Shown here piece by piece: positions 8,503-16,943 of a stretch of DNA of 55,343 nucleotides. Every line of letters begins with the position of its first letter. The stretch's first letter is position 1. A program made the position numbers and the translations under genes. Origin of the DNA: Akkermansia muciniphila (lineage in GTDB: Bacteria; Verrucomicrobiota; Verrucomicrobiia; Verrucomicrobiales; V1-33); NCBI GenBank assembly GCA_943333275.1, contig CALQSQ010000031.1:1-55343 (forward strand), given 5' to 3'. A model generated the notes under the pieces. It had not been told where the DNA came from. It was given only the letters and a program-made list of their open reading frames with translations, and did no database searches.

Positions 8503-10035
8503 ATGAATTGGACTGAAATTTTCCCAATTCTCACGGAGGAACTTGTTGAGGAGTTTCATGAGAAAGTTACGGAAGAGGAAAGGATGGAATTTGAGTTCCT
8601 CTTTGGCGTGGACCGAATAATCAATGAGTCTGAATCCCAACATGTGTTAGCAATCTCCCTCTTTTGGAAGAACGTGGATGGCAGCGATCAGGAATTGCCG
8701 GCTCCGACACGTGAGCTGATGAAGACTGCCACAGAGAAGGGTCTTGTGCGGCGCTATGCGCCCTGGGAGCACTACGTCCAGCCGCTGCTAAAAGGGGCCA
8801 AGGAAATCCAGGCAAAGCGTCCTGAGATTACGGTGCGGGTGTATCTGGCGGCTGACTTGGCATTTCTGATTCCTGATCTGACTGCGGTTGGCTGTGAAAT
8901 ATACTTAATGAAAAGTTCCTCCATTCGGCACAATCCTGGAGCGATGTGGCGGTTTCTGTCGCTGGAGGATGCAGGGTATTTAGTTACGGTCATGGATGCA
9001 GACCGCCTGCCAGATTACGCTTGGGTGGTGCGCAGAACGGAGTCTCTCCGGGAAATGGATGCGGGGACGTGGCGGATCACCAACGCGATGATGGAAGAGG
9101 TGGCCTCAAACGGGTGCCTGAACTACCGCCCCATCCAAGCCTGCCACTTTGGTACCAAGGTGCGTGAGAACATGCGTGACCTGATGGAAGCGTTCCTCTG
9201 GCACACCCGCCGGGGCACCTTCTGGGAGGCAGTCTGCTATCCCCAACAAGGGATCGTGCCGATCTTTGGAACCAAGTGGCCAAGCTACGGTTTCGACGAA
9301 TGGTTCCTTATGGTGGCGATGTATCCCCGCCTTGCTGCCAGCGGATTTGTGACCAGCCTAAACACGCTCCAGACCAACTGGAGTGTCGTGTTGGACACCG
9401 ATTACGCGGCGTGGGCCAGCCCGCACAATGTCTTGCTTACCCCGTTGGCACCCGCGCCACATCATCCTCCACGTGTTCCTCCCTCTGGCCGCTTCCTCCA
9501 CCTGGGTTGTTCTGACAAACACCTGCCTGAGCCATGGGAGAATACAGATGCCGACCAAATCGACATTACGAAGCCCCTGCCCTGCGAAAATGCCAGCGTG
9601 CGCTACATCTTCTTGGAGCATGTCATCGAACACGTCACCGCGCGTGATGCCTGGAATTTCTTTCAAGAATGCCGTCGCGTCCTGATGCTAGGAGGTGTCC
9701 TCCGCCTAGCCTTCCCCGACATTGTCCAAATCCAAAAACATGCCCCGTCGAGTTACGATGCCTTTTTCAAAAATGCAGGCTGGGGAGATGGCACTCGCGA
9801 ATCGACCGTGCGCGCAGCGATCTTTGAGCACGGGCACCAAGCCGTCTGGACTGCGGAATCCATGACCGCCGTGCTCGAAGCGCAAGGCTTCCATGTTTCA
9901 CGATGGCAACCACGACACTCCGCGAATCCAGATCTGGTGCGCTTGGACCAACACTGGCTGACCGTGGGCCGAGAAATCAACGCTGCGGAAACTGTGTGCT
10001 TGGAAGCCGCTTGGCACGGGCACCGCAAATCATAG
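8503..10035 (+). CDS. Putative glycosyltransferase - methyltransferase fusion
   Basis: 510 residues, the intact member of the pair. Residues 1-310 form a domain I know only from uncharacterised bacterial proteins. It has GT-A-like features: RVYLAADLAFLIPDL, then VTVMDADRLPDYAWV with a DXD-like DAD at 165-167, and FGTKWPSYGFDEWFLMVAM near 255-273. From about 328 the protein is a class I SAM-dependent methyltransferase of the Methyltransf_11 type: FLHLGCSD (glycine motif), DQIDITKPLPCENASVRYIF, EHVIEHV and CRRVLMLGGVLRLAFPDI. This suggests glycosyl transfer followed by methylation on one chain. The domain assignment of the first half is inference. The gene ends 37 bases before the DUF1501 remnant at the right edge of the island. 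Confidence 0.72.
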   Translation: MNWTEIFPILTEELVEEFHEKVTEEERMEFEFLFGVDRIINESESQHVLAISLFWKNVDGSDQELPAPTRELMKTATEKGLVRRYAPWEHYVQPLLKGAKEIQAKRPEITVRVYLAADLAFLIPDLTAVGCEIYLMKSSSIRHNPGAMWRFLSLEDAGYLVTVMDADRLPDYAWVVRRTESLREMDAGTWRITNAMMEEVASNGCLNYRPIQACHFGTKVRENMRDLMEAFLWHTRRGTFWEAVCYPQQGIVPIFGTKWPSYGFDEWFLMVAMYPRLAASGFVTSLNTLQTNWSVVLDTDYAAWASPHNVLLTPLAPAPHHPPRVPPSGRFLHLGCSDKHLPEPWENTDADQIDITKPLPCENASVRYIFLEHVIEHVTARDAWNFFQECRRVLMLGGVLRLAFPDIVQIQKHAPSSYDAFFKNAGWGDGTRESTVRAAIFEHGHQAVWTAESMTAVLEAQGFHVSRWQPRHSANPDLVRLDQHWLTVGREINAAETVCLEAAWHGHRKS

Positions 10036-10071
10036 CTTGGGATACCCACGAGCACGACCGCCGGGGGCGCT

Positions 10072-10134
10072 CTACGGACGGCTGCTGCCGTTGCAAAGCT
10101 GGCTGCGATTTTGAAAGGGAGAAATGTTGAGCAT
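10072..10134 (-). pseudogene. 5' remnant of the DUF1501 gene at the right edge of the island
   Basis: An ATG at 10134, 7 bases after the DUF1549/1553 stop codon, starts a 20-codon frame. Its first residues (MLNISPFQNRSQLCNG) match the start of the intact DUF1501 gene (MLNIAPFQNRSQLCNG); it then ends at a stop in unrelated sequence. This is where the DUF1501 gene originally joined the operon, and it fixes the true start of the intact copy. Confidence 0.85.
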
Positions 10135-10136
10135 GA
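10086..10136. repeat. 51 bp direct repeat, right copy
   Basis: Matches 1609-1659 in the same orientation with one mismatch. It marks the right end of the island. Confidence 0.9.
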
Positions 10137-10141
10137 TTTTC

Positions 10142-12748
10142 CTAGTGGTTGAAAGCAAATTCCTTGGAGTTGAGCAGCGCCCAGAAGAGATCGGGCAGGA
10201 CCGCTTCGCGCGGATCCCTGGCCAGCGCCGCAGCAATTTCCTGCTGTTCGGGCTCCGTGGGCAGGCGGCTTACGGAATTCAGATAAAGTTCCTCGATGAC
10301 CATTTTGTTATCCGGATTTTTCAGCAGTAAATCGAGACGGCCCCCTGCTTGTTTGATCTTGGCATCCAGCTCCTCGCTGTTGCGGATGTGCAGCATTTGC
10401 GGGAGCGTCACCTCGCCCTGGCGCTCGCAGGCACAGGCGGTGACGCGTTCGCTGCGGCCAAAGAGTGAGAGGAAATAGGAACTCACGGAGGAATCTGCCA
10501 GTTGCTGAGCCCGCAGGCCGACGGGTGCTCCCGGAAAGGCATCCGGCACCGCCGTGGCCTGCGAAATGGCATCGAGCATGACTTCCGCCGGCAGGCGTCT
10601 GGCGTAGTTGTGGGAATAGAAGCGTGTTTCCGTCTGGTTCTCCGGCCGGGTGTTGCTGGAGAGCTGGTAGGCGCGCGATTGCACGATGAGCCGGATGAGA
10701 TGTTTGATATCGAAGCCATGGCCCTTGAATTCCTGATTCAAGACCGCCCAGAGCGCGGCATTGGAGGGAGGATTGCTGGCCCGCAGATCGTCCACCGGCT
10801 CGACGAGCCCCGCGCCCATAAAATGTTTCCAAAGGCGATTGGCCATGGCTCCGCTGAAATTTTCCGACTTCAACATCCACTCGACAAACGGCACGCGCGG
10901 ATCGCTGCCGGGCTCCACGGCGAGCGCGGCGCGGTCAAGCGGGCGCGCTTCCATGAACTGATTGGTGCGCGGTTGATTGACGCCGGCGGGCTTGCTGAAA
11001 ATTTCCGACAGGCGCTTTTTCCCCTCCAGCAATTCACGCTCGGCATTCGCTAGTTGTTTCACGCCCTCCTCGCCCCGCGCCTCCGATTGTTCCCGCGCCT
11101 CTTTCACCTTGGCCTCCAGTTCAGCGATTTTCTTTTGTTGTTCCTTCTCCTCCTGGCTGACCGTCGTCAGCAGAGTCATCCCCTTCTCCGGACTGACGCG
11201 CTCCAGACGGACCTTCGAAAAACAGGCGGCGAAATGATAGAAATCATCCTGCGTGTAGCGTTCGAGGGGATGATTGTGGCAGCGCGCGCATCCGATCCGG
11301 GTGCCAAGAAACGACTGCGCCACGGAGTCCGGCAGTTCACTTTCCTCAACGCGGTTCTTCTCACCCACCACCGTCACGAAATATCCCACGGCTGGCTGCG
11401 GACCACTGCCTCCCTGGGAAAGCAGCAGGTCCCGCGCGATCTCGCTCCATGGTCGATTTGCCGCCACCTGCGTGCGCAGCCACTGATGAAAGGCCCGCAC
11501 GCCCTTCGGACCGCGCACATCGTGGTCGCGTTCCTTGCGGTTCTGCAGCAGGTCCGCGAGTTGCAGCGTCCAGTAATCCACATACTCCGGGCGTGCCAGC
11601 ACCTGCTCCAGCACCTGCGCCCGCTTGTCCGGACGACTGTCTGCGAGAAACTGCCGCACTTCCTCCGAGGTCGGCAGCAGGCCGATCACATCCAGGAAGA
11701 CGCGGCGCAGGAAGGCGGCATCGTCGCAAGCATCCGATGGTGGGATGTGCAGTTGCTGCAGCTTTTGAAAGAGCGGCGGATCCACGGCGGTTTGGGCCGC
11801 GACAAACACGGCGGGATCGACCTGTGTTTCGTAGGGGATGGCCAGGTTGATGACCTGCACGAGACCCTGGAAATGGACCCGCACCGAGCCCTGACCGGCG
11901 CGCAGGGATTTCGCCCGACCGCTGGGTTTCACGGAAATGGTTGTTTCATCGTTGGAGAAAAATTGTGCCAGCCATGTCACATCACGCCGCGTGCCATCGG
12001 GATAAACGGCCTGAACGAGCAGTTGCTGCGTTTCACCGACTTTCATCGACCGGTCACCCGGCAGCACAATGAGTTCGGCCGCGTTGGCCTCGTCCTTGAT
12101 GGGACCGGGTGCGCGTGCGGCAATCCAATCGGTGACGCGCTGCCAGAGCCGGGAGCCGCGTTTGAAGCGCACGCCGCCTTCGTGCACGAGATCGCCGCAG
12201 GGCTTTTGCACGAGCAGGCTTTCCTCGGGGAAGGCGAAATTGATGCGGCGGCCGTTAAGTTCCTGCGTGAGCGATTCGAAATCCCATTCCGGCGCATAGC
12301 CGCGCAGGGAGAGTTTGAATCCATTCTGGCCGGCCAGCTTCCCGTGACAGCCGCCCATGTTGCAGCTGGTCTTGGTGAAGATGGGGAGAATGTCCTGTTT
12401 GAAAGACGGCACAGACGTCTCCTGGGCGCGTGTGACTTTCAGGGGCAGGACGGTTTCCAGTCCCTCGGCGGAAATTTTCAGCGTCGTCTCGCCATCACCC
12501 GTGGCGGTGCAGGCGCCCTTGGAATCGACTCTGGCGATGGCCTCAGCATTCGAGACAAATGCGGCGCGGGCCGTGACATCCGTCTGGCTGCCATCCTCCG
12601 CCAGCAGCGTAACGAGCACTCCGTGAGTGGGATTGCCGCCTGTCAGCTCGAGCCGCTCGGGCTGCACGCGCAACTGCCCGCCGTGGGCGGTAGTGATCGC
12701 GAGGAGCGGGAGGGAGAGGAGGCTAAGGACGTGGGCGCAAAATGGCAT
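10142..12748 (-). CDS. DUF1549/DUF1553 protein with planctomycete cytochrome-like motif
   Basis: About 868 residues from the ATG at 12748, which begins a signal peptide (MPFCAHVLSLLSLPLLAITTAHG); an earlier in-frame ATG would run into the divergent CDF gene. The order is: Ig-like (Big_2-type) domain, a CNMGGCHG haem-binding-like motif near residue 130 of the planctomycete cytochrome C type, a second Ig-like domain (GDRSMKVGETQQLLVQAVYPDGT), DUF1549 (RRVFLDVIGLLPTSEEVRQFL), a CARCHNHP motif, a coiled-coil segment (EEKEQQKKIAELEAKVKEA) and DUF1553 toward the C-terminus (RLWKHFMGAGLVEPVDD). The protein is secreted and pairs in this phylum with DUF1501 proteins; the function is unknown and possibly linked to polysaccharide degradation. 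Its partner gene has been displaced by the island. Confidence 0.92.
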   Translation of the reverse strand: MPFCAHVLSLLSLPLLAITTAHGGQLRVQPERLELTGGNPTHGVLVTLLAEDGSQTDVTARAAFVSNAEAIARVDSKGACTATGDGETTLKISAEGLETVLPLKVTRAQETSVPSFKQDILPIFTKTSCNMGGCHGKLAGQNGFKLSLRGYAPEWDFESLTQELNGRRINFAFPEESLLVQKPCGDLVHEGGVRFKRGSRLWQRVTDWIAARAPGPIKDEANAAELIVLPGDRSMKVGETQQLLVQAVYPDGTRRDVTWLAQFFSNDETTISVKPSGRAKSLRAGQGSVRVHFQGLVQVINLAIPYETQVDPAVFVAAQTAVDPPLFQKLQQLHIPPSDACDDAAFLRRVFLDVIGLLPTSEEVRQFLADSRPDKRAQVLEQVLARPEYVDYWTLQLADLLQNRKERDHDVRGPKGVRAFHQWLRTQVAANRPWSEIARDLLLSQGGSGPQPAVGYFVTVVGEKNRVEESELPDSVAQSFLGTRIGCARCHNHPLERYTQDDFYHFAACFSKVRLERVSPEKGMTLLTTVSQEEKEQQKKIAELEAKVKEAREQSEARGEEGVKQLANAERELLEGKKRLSEIFSKPAGVNQPRTNQFMEARPLDRAALAVEPGSDPRVPFVEWMLKSENFSGAMANRLWKHFMGAGLVEPVDDLRASNPPSNAALWAVLNQEFKGHGFDIKHLIRLIVQSRAYQLSSNTRPENQTETRFYSHNYARRLPAEVMLDAISQATAVPDAFPGAPVGLRAQQLADSSVSSYFLSLFGRSERVTACACERQGEVTLPQMLHIRNSEELDAKIKQAGGRLDLLLKNPDNKMVIEELYLNSVSRLPTEPEQQEIAAALARDPREAVLPDLFWALLNSKEFAFNH

Positions 12749-12879
12749 TGTTCCGAATGTCCGCCCTTCGCGGGAGTTTTCCAGTCCGCGGATCAACGTG
12801 AAGGCGTTGCCGGGGCTTGGAAATCGGACCCGGCAGTATTTCATGGAAATTTCCCCGGTGCCGTCGAACGGTGAACGCA

Positions 12880-13788
12880 ATGAAGCAACGCCCCCTCACT
12901 CAATACGCCGCCCTTTCGGTGGCTGCCGCAGTGCTCACCTTTCTGCTCAAGCTGGTGGCTTGGAAACTCACGGGATCCGTCAGCCTACTGTCGGATGCCC
13001 TCGAATCACTGGCCAATCTGGCGGCGGCCCTGGTGGCGCTGGCCTCGCTGGCGGTGGCGGTGCGACCCGAGGATGAGGAGCATGCGTTCGGCCATTCCAA
13101 GGCGGAATATTTTGCCGCTGGCATCGAAGGCGCTCTTATCATGATTGCGGCGGTGGCGATCGGATGGACGGCCATTGAACGCTTTTTCTCCCCGCAAGCC
13201 CTGACGCAGCCGGTGGCGGGTATCGCCGTTTCCGTCCTGGCTTCGCTGGTCAATCTATGGGTGGCCAGGCTGCTTTATAAGGTGGGCCGCGAACGCCGTT
13301 CGGTGGCCCTCGAGGCGGATGCCAAACATCTCATGACGGACGTCTGGACTTCCGTCGTGGTGGTGGCAGCGGTGATTCTCGTGGCGTTGACGGGATGGCC
13401 GTGGCTGGATCCGGCATTGGGCTTGCTGCTCGCGTTTCACATCATTGCCACCGGCCTGAAGCTCGTCCGGGAGTCAATGCATGGGCTGATGGATTCCGCC
13501 CTGCCGGGCGAGGAATTGGAAATGATTCGGGGAGTTCTCTCAAAATATGCCGCTGAAGGAGTGCAATACCACGCCCTGCGAACCCGCCGGGCGGCGGCGC
13601 TGCGGTTTGCCTCGGTCCACTTACTGATGCCCGGTGCCTGGAGCATTTCCCGCGGGCATGATCTGGCGGAACGCATTGAAAGGGACCTCCGGATCGCCAT
13701 TCCCGGATTGATTATCTTCACTCACCTCGAACCCATCGAGGACCCGGTTTCCTGGGAGGATGTCACTCTCGAACGTGAGAAAATTTGA
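12880..13788 (+). CDS. Cation diffusion facilitator family transporter
   Basis: 302 residues from the ATG at 12880. It is an inner-membrane divalent metal/proton antiporter (CDF family), probably exporting zinc, iron or a similar ion. Helix 2 carries SVSLLSDALESLANL with the metal-site SxxxD pattern, helix 3 is followed by the typical HAFGHSKAEYFAAGIEG, and helix 5 carries ALEADAKHLMTDVWTS (the HxxxD half of the site). The C-terminal cytoplasmic domain follows LMDSALP. The length is normal for the family. It is divergent from the DUF1549/1553 gene across about 130 bases. The exact metal cannot be read from the sequence. Confidence 0.92.
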   Translation: MKQRPLTQYAALSVAAAVLTFLLKLVAWKLTGSVSLLSDALESLANLAAALVALASLAVAVRPEDEEHAFGHSKAEYFAAGIEGALIMIAAVAIGWTAIERFFSPQALTQPVAGIAVSVLASLVNLWVARLLYKVGRERRSVALEADAKHLMTDVWTSVVVVAAVILVALTGWPWLDPALGLLLAFHIIATGLKLVRESMHGLMDSALPGEELEMIRGVLSKYAAEGVQYHALRTRRAAALRFASVHLLMPGAWSISRGHDLAERIERDLRIAIPGLIIFTHLEPIEDPVSWEDVTLEREKI

Positions 13789-13922
13789 TCCATTGAGGTT
13801 CAACGACTCCGGTAAAATATGTTAGCATCTCCTCGTGACAAATTGCTGCAAATAGCCATATTCCCCCCCCCGCAAAGCCGAAAGATCGTTCGGTTTCGCT
13901 TAAACGTCAACCAGCCATCCCC

Positions 13923-14285
13923 ATGTTAAAAGAATTCAAAAACTTCATCCTCAAAGGTAATGTCATCGATCTATCAACCGGTGTGATCATCGGTGCTTCC
14001 TTCGGAGTAATCGTCAAGGCTTTCACTGACGGTATTGTGACCCCCCTCCTCAGCCTGATTGGTGGGAATCCCAAAGTTCCGCTTACGTGGTGGATTTTTG
14101 ACCTTGGAATTATCATCTCGGCCGTCATTTCTTTCATCATTACTGCGGCCGTGGTCTTCTTCGTCATCATCAAGCCTGCCAACAAACTCATGGCCATGAT
14201 GAAGAAAGAGGAAGCCGCCGCCCCGACCGCTCCTCCAGCTGACATCGCCCTCCTCACCGAGATTCGCGATTTGTTGAAGCGCTAA
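13923..14285 (+). CDS. mscL: Large-conductance mechanosensitive channel MscL
   Basis: 120 residues, the usual length. The start MLKEFKNFILKGNVIDLSTGVIIGASFGVIVKAF is the conserved amphipathic helix and first membrane helix with the pore GxxxG-type glycines. The second helix is WIFDLGIIISAVISFIITAAVVFFVII, followed by KPANKLM and the C-terminal bundle helix. It forms a homopentamer that opens under membrane tension to release solutes on hypo-osmotic shock. The gene is monocistronic with a strong terminator. The 130-base leader contains a run of nine C (13863-13871) and a short hairpin (13878-13893). Confidence 0.97.
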   Translation: MLKEFKNFILKGNVIDLSTGVIIGASFGVIVKAFTDGIVTPLLSLIGGNPKVPLTWWIFDLGIIISAVISFIITAAVVFFVIIKPANKLMAMMKKEEAAAPTAPPADIALLTEIRDLLKR

Positions 14286-14320
14286 TTTCTGCTGCTGATT
14301 TTCAGCATCTACTCTGCAAG

Positions 14321-14357
14321 GAGAGCCCCGGCAGGTTGTGCCGGGGCTCTCTTTTTT
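14321..14357 (+). terminator. Rho-independent terminator after mscL
   Basis: A perfect 13 bp stem (gagagccccggca, 14321-14333, with its complement at 14339-14351), a 5-base loop and six T. It ends the mscL transcript. Confidence 0.93.
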
Positions 14358-14419
14358 GCGTCATGGCTGAACTGATTCGGGGTTTACATAGAGCTTTCCT
14401 CCGCTATTGCTGAGCGACC

Positions 14420-15337
14420 ATGTTATCGTTTTCCACCTGCTGGAACAGTCACCGCCATTCGGACGGGGGCGCGATGGTGGATGAAATCTTGGGGATGGGT
14501 TTCGACACCATCGAGATCAGTCATGGACTGAAGGTTTCGCTGCTCCCGGGCGTGATTAGGGCGGTAAAAGAGGGAAAGGTGCGGGTCTCGGGAGTGCATA
14601 ATTTCTGCCCGTCGCCGGTGGAACTGATGATCGATGCTCCGGATGCCTATGAGTTCACCGGACATCGTTCCCACGACCGCGAACGGGCTCTGGCACTGAC
14701 GTTGAAAACGATCGACTTCGGGGCCGAGGTCGGGGCCAAATACGTGGTGATCCATCTGGGGACGGTACCGATGAAGCGGATGACGCCGCAGTTGGAGGAG
14801 TTGGTGAAGACGGGGAAAATTCAATCGCGGGAGTATGTGGATCTGAAATTGAAGTTCCTGAAACGCCGCGAGCAACTGGGCCCGTTCTATTTAAAACGCT
14901 CCAGGGAGGCGCTGGAAAAACTGCTCGAACCCGCCGCCAATAAAGGAATCACGCTGGCAATCGAAAGCCGCAGCCATTTTGAACAGGTGCCCACCGAGCG
15001 GGAAATGGTGGGGCTGATGCAGGAATATGCGGGGCCGAATGTCGGCTATTGGCATGATTTCGGGCACGTCCACCGGAAACATAATCTCGGCCTGCTGGAC
15101 CATGCGGAGTGGCTGGAACGCATGTCGCCCTACCTGGTGGGCGCGCACTTCCACGATGTCATCTGGCCGGAACGGGACCATCGCGTGCCATTCCAGGGCA
15201 CGGTGGATTTCAACCGGCTGCTCCCCCTGGTGCCGCCGGAACTGCCCATCGTCTGGGAGTTGGGATCGCGGCGCAAGAAGGAGGACATCCTGCAGGTGTT
15301 GCCCAAATGGAAGCGGCGGTTCGCGTTGTGGGTGTGA
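14420..15337 (+). CDS. Sugar phosphate isomerase/epimerase (xylose isomerase-like TIM barrel)
   Basis: 305 residues of the AP-endonuclease-2/xylose-isomerase-like TIM barrel superfamily. Signs are the N-terminal FSTCWNSHRHSDGGAMVDEI, GFDTIEISHG, VRVSGVHNFCPSP, KYVVIHLGT, ITLAIESRSHFEQVPTE (metal-ligand glutamate), NVGYWHDFGHVHRKHNLG (metal-ligand Asp/His) and YLVGAHFHDVIW. It is probably a cytoplasmic keto-sugar or polyol isomerase/epimerase. It is convergent with a Gfo/Idh/MocA oxidoreductase, and such pairs commonly act in the same sugar oxidation/epimerisation routes. The substrate cannot be told from sequence. Confidence 0.85.
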   Translation: MLSFSTCWNSHRHSDGGAMVDEILGMGFDTIEISHGLKVSLLPGVIRAVKEGKVRVSGVHNFCPSPVELMIDAPDAYEFTGHRSHDRERALALTLKTIDFGAEVGAKYVVIHLGTVPMKRMTPQLEELVKTGKIQSREYVDLKLKFLKRREQLGPFYLKRSREALEKLLEPAANKGITLAIESRSHFEQVPTEREMVGLMQEYAGPNVGYWHDFGHVHRKHNLGLLDHAEWLERMSPYLVGAHFHDVIWPERDHRVPFQGTVDFNRLLPLVPPELPIVWELGSRRKKEDILQVLPKWKRRFALWV

Positions 15338-15350
15338 TCCCGCAAAACAA

Positions 15351-15380
15351 ATCAGGCGCCCGGTTTCCCGGACGCCTGAT
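15351..15380. terminator. Shared terminator between convergent genes
   Basis: Inverted repeat with arms atcaggcg and cgcctgat, extended after one mismatch by ccgg/ccgg. On the minus strand it is followed by a T-rich run (complement of aaaacaaa at 15344-15350), so it best serves the leftward oxidoreductase gene; a short ttt follows on the plus side. Confidence 0.7.
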
Positions 15381-15403
15381 CGTTTGAGGATCTCAGAGGA
15401 CGC

Positions 15404-16831
15404 TTAGACCAGTTTGTGGTCCCAGCCCTTGCGGTATTCCTTGGTGACGAATTTGTTCGCTTCCTCACTGTTAGTGAACTTCATGTTCTTGCCATCCCAG
15501 AGGAGTTTCTCGTTCATCTTGCCAACACGCAGGGCGATGTTGCCCAGCAGGATCGACTCGGTGAACGGTGCGGAGTAGGTGAAATTGGAGCCGGGGGCGT
15601 TCCAGGGTTTTTCACCCTTGCAGGCGCGCTGCCAGTCCATGTATTGGCCGTAGTCGCCGTCACCATCGGGATTGCGCGGGAGCATTTCCGGTGGCTTGCC
15701 GATGGGGGCGGTTTTCATTTCCTCCTCGGTCTGGACGATGCGGGAGCTATCTCCGTAGTCGCCCTGGATGAGGAGGTCGTTCTTGGTGCCGAAATAGACG
15801 TTGCCGCTGGCGGGCATTTTGCGATCGGCGGCCATTTTGGCGGGACGACGGACGCGTTCGGCGGCGGGGACGTCCTTGCCGTCCTTCTGGAGCATGCCTT
15901 CATACCAGTAGATGACGAGGCCGGGGCGGGGTTTGCCATTGGGGAGCGTGCCGGCTTCATAGGTCCAGCGGAAGATGGCGCCTTTCGGGAAGGTCTCAGT
16001 GGTGTGGCCATTGATTTCAATGACTTCGACGCTGCTGGGCAGGCCGGGATTGAGGCTCCAGAAAATGCTGTCCATCGTGTGGCAGGCCATGTCGGCGAGG
16101 GCTCCGCCGCCAAAATCATACCAGCCACGCCATTTGAAATCATGATAAACGCCGTTCTTGAACGGACGCTGGGGGGCGCCTCCGAGCCAGAGATCCCAGT
16201 CGAGTCCTTCAGGGATGGGGTCTTCACCGGCGGGGCGTTCGATGCCCTGGGGCCAGATCGGGCGGTTGGTGACGCAATGGATTTCCGTGACGTCGCCGAG
16301 CATGCCGCTGTTGACGAACTCGTAGATCATCCGGTTGCCGTTGTTGGAGTGGCCCTGGTTGCCCATCTGGGTGCAGGTCTTGTATTTGTTCACGCCACCA
16401 AGCAGTTGGCGGGCTTCCCAAACCGTGTGGACAAGCGGCTTCTGCGTGTAGGTGTGTTTCCCGCCTTCCATCGCTAGCGCGGTGGGCAGGTAATGGTGAT
16501 GGTCAGGAGTGGCGACCATGATGGCGTCGATATTCTTCATCTCCTTTTCGAGGAGAATGCGGTAATCCTGGTAGAATTTGGAACCGGGCCAGACCTGGGG
16601 CACCTTGCCCTGACGGCCTTTGTCCACATCGCAATGGGCCACGACGATGTCGCCGGCCTTTTCCACGCTGTCAATGTGGGCGCCGCCCTTGCCGCCGGAT
16701 CCGATGATCGCGACGCGGAGTTTGTCACCCTTGTTCTGGGCATGGAGAATGTTGGGGAAGCCGAGGGTGCCGGCCGCGGACGCAGCACCGGCGAGCTTCA
16801 GAAAGGACCGTCTGTTGGGATTGTGATTCAT
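15404..16831 (-). CDS. Tat-exported Gfo/Idh/MocA family oxidoreductase
   Basis: 475 residues. A twin-arginine signal (NRRSFLKLAGAASAAGTLGFPNILHAQ) precedes a Rossmann fold (LRVAIIGSGGKGGAHIDSVEKA), the DAIMVATPDHHHYLPTALAMEGGKHTYTQKPLVHTVWEARQL block with the EKP-like catalytic region (here QKP), and a C-terminal alpha/beta domain. Exported Gfo/Idh proteins are a hallmark of Planctomycetes and Verrucomicrobia, and the related glycoside hydrolase family GH109 uses tightly bound NAD. The Tat route fits export with the cofactor already bound. The substrate is probably a sugar or glycoside; this is inference. Confidence 0.93.
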   Translation of the reverse strand: MNHNPNRRSFLKLAGAASAAGTLGFPNILHAQNKGDKLRVAIIGSGGKGGAHIDSVEKAGDIVVAHCDVDKGRQGKVPQVWPGSKFYQDYRILLEKEMKNIDAIMVATPDHHHYLPTALAMEGGKHTYTQKPLVHTVWEARQLLGGVNKYKTCTQMGNQGHSNNGNRMIYEFVNSGMLGDVTEIHCVTNRPIWPQGIERPAGEDPIPEGLDWDLWLGGAPQRPFKNGVYHDFKWRGWYDFGGGALADMACHTMDSIFWSLNPGLPSSVEVIEINGHTTETFPKGAIFRWTYEAGTLPNGKPRPGLVIYWYEGMLQKDGKDVPAAERVRRPAKMAADRKMPASGNVYFGTKNDLLIQGDYGDSSRIVQTEEEMKTAPIGKPPEMLPRNPDGDGDYGQYMDWQRACKGEKPWNAPGSNFTYSAPFTESILLGNIALRVGKMNEKLLWDGKNMKFTNSEEANKFVTKEYRKGWDHKLV

Positions 16832-16943
16832 GAATCGGGGTTGGTTTGGTGGAGATTTGCTGGGAATTCAGCGAACGCGACTTTAGACATCCGCCGATGT
16901 GAGCGCAACGCTTTTCACCCCCAAGAATACGGACCGCAGCGTC

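Larger units (their letters stand above)
1660..10085. other. Genomic island splitting the DUF1549/1553 - DUF1501 operon
   Basis: The segment separates two genes that belong together and is flanked by the 51 bp direct repeat. It is visibly AT-richer than its surroundings, especially 4000-8500. Inside are two diverged copies of one cassette: leftward transferase at 1754-3940 and fragment 6441-6690; rightward trios at 4062/4967/5711 and 6814/7757/8503. I see no integrase, transposase or tRNA, so the mechanism of insertion is open. Homologous or illegitimate recombination through the DUF1501 gene start is the simplest reading. Confidence 0.8.

Noticed and set aside
1660..10085. Composite transposon
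   Set aside because: No transposase or terminal inverted repeats; the flanking 51 bp repeat is gene sequence and longer than usual target duplications.
11054..12874. Plus-strand open frame of 606 codons
   Set aside because: It lies antisense to the DUF1549/1553 gene, whose domains are clear, and its own product is Arg/His-rich without any family pattern.
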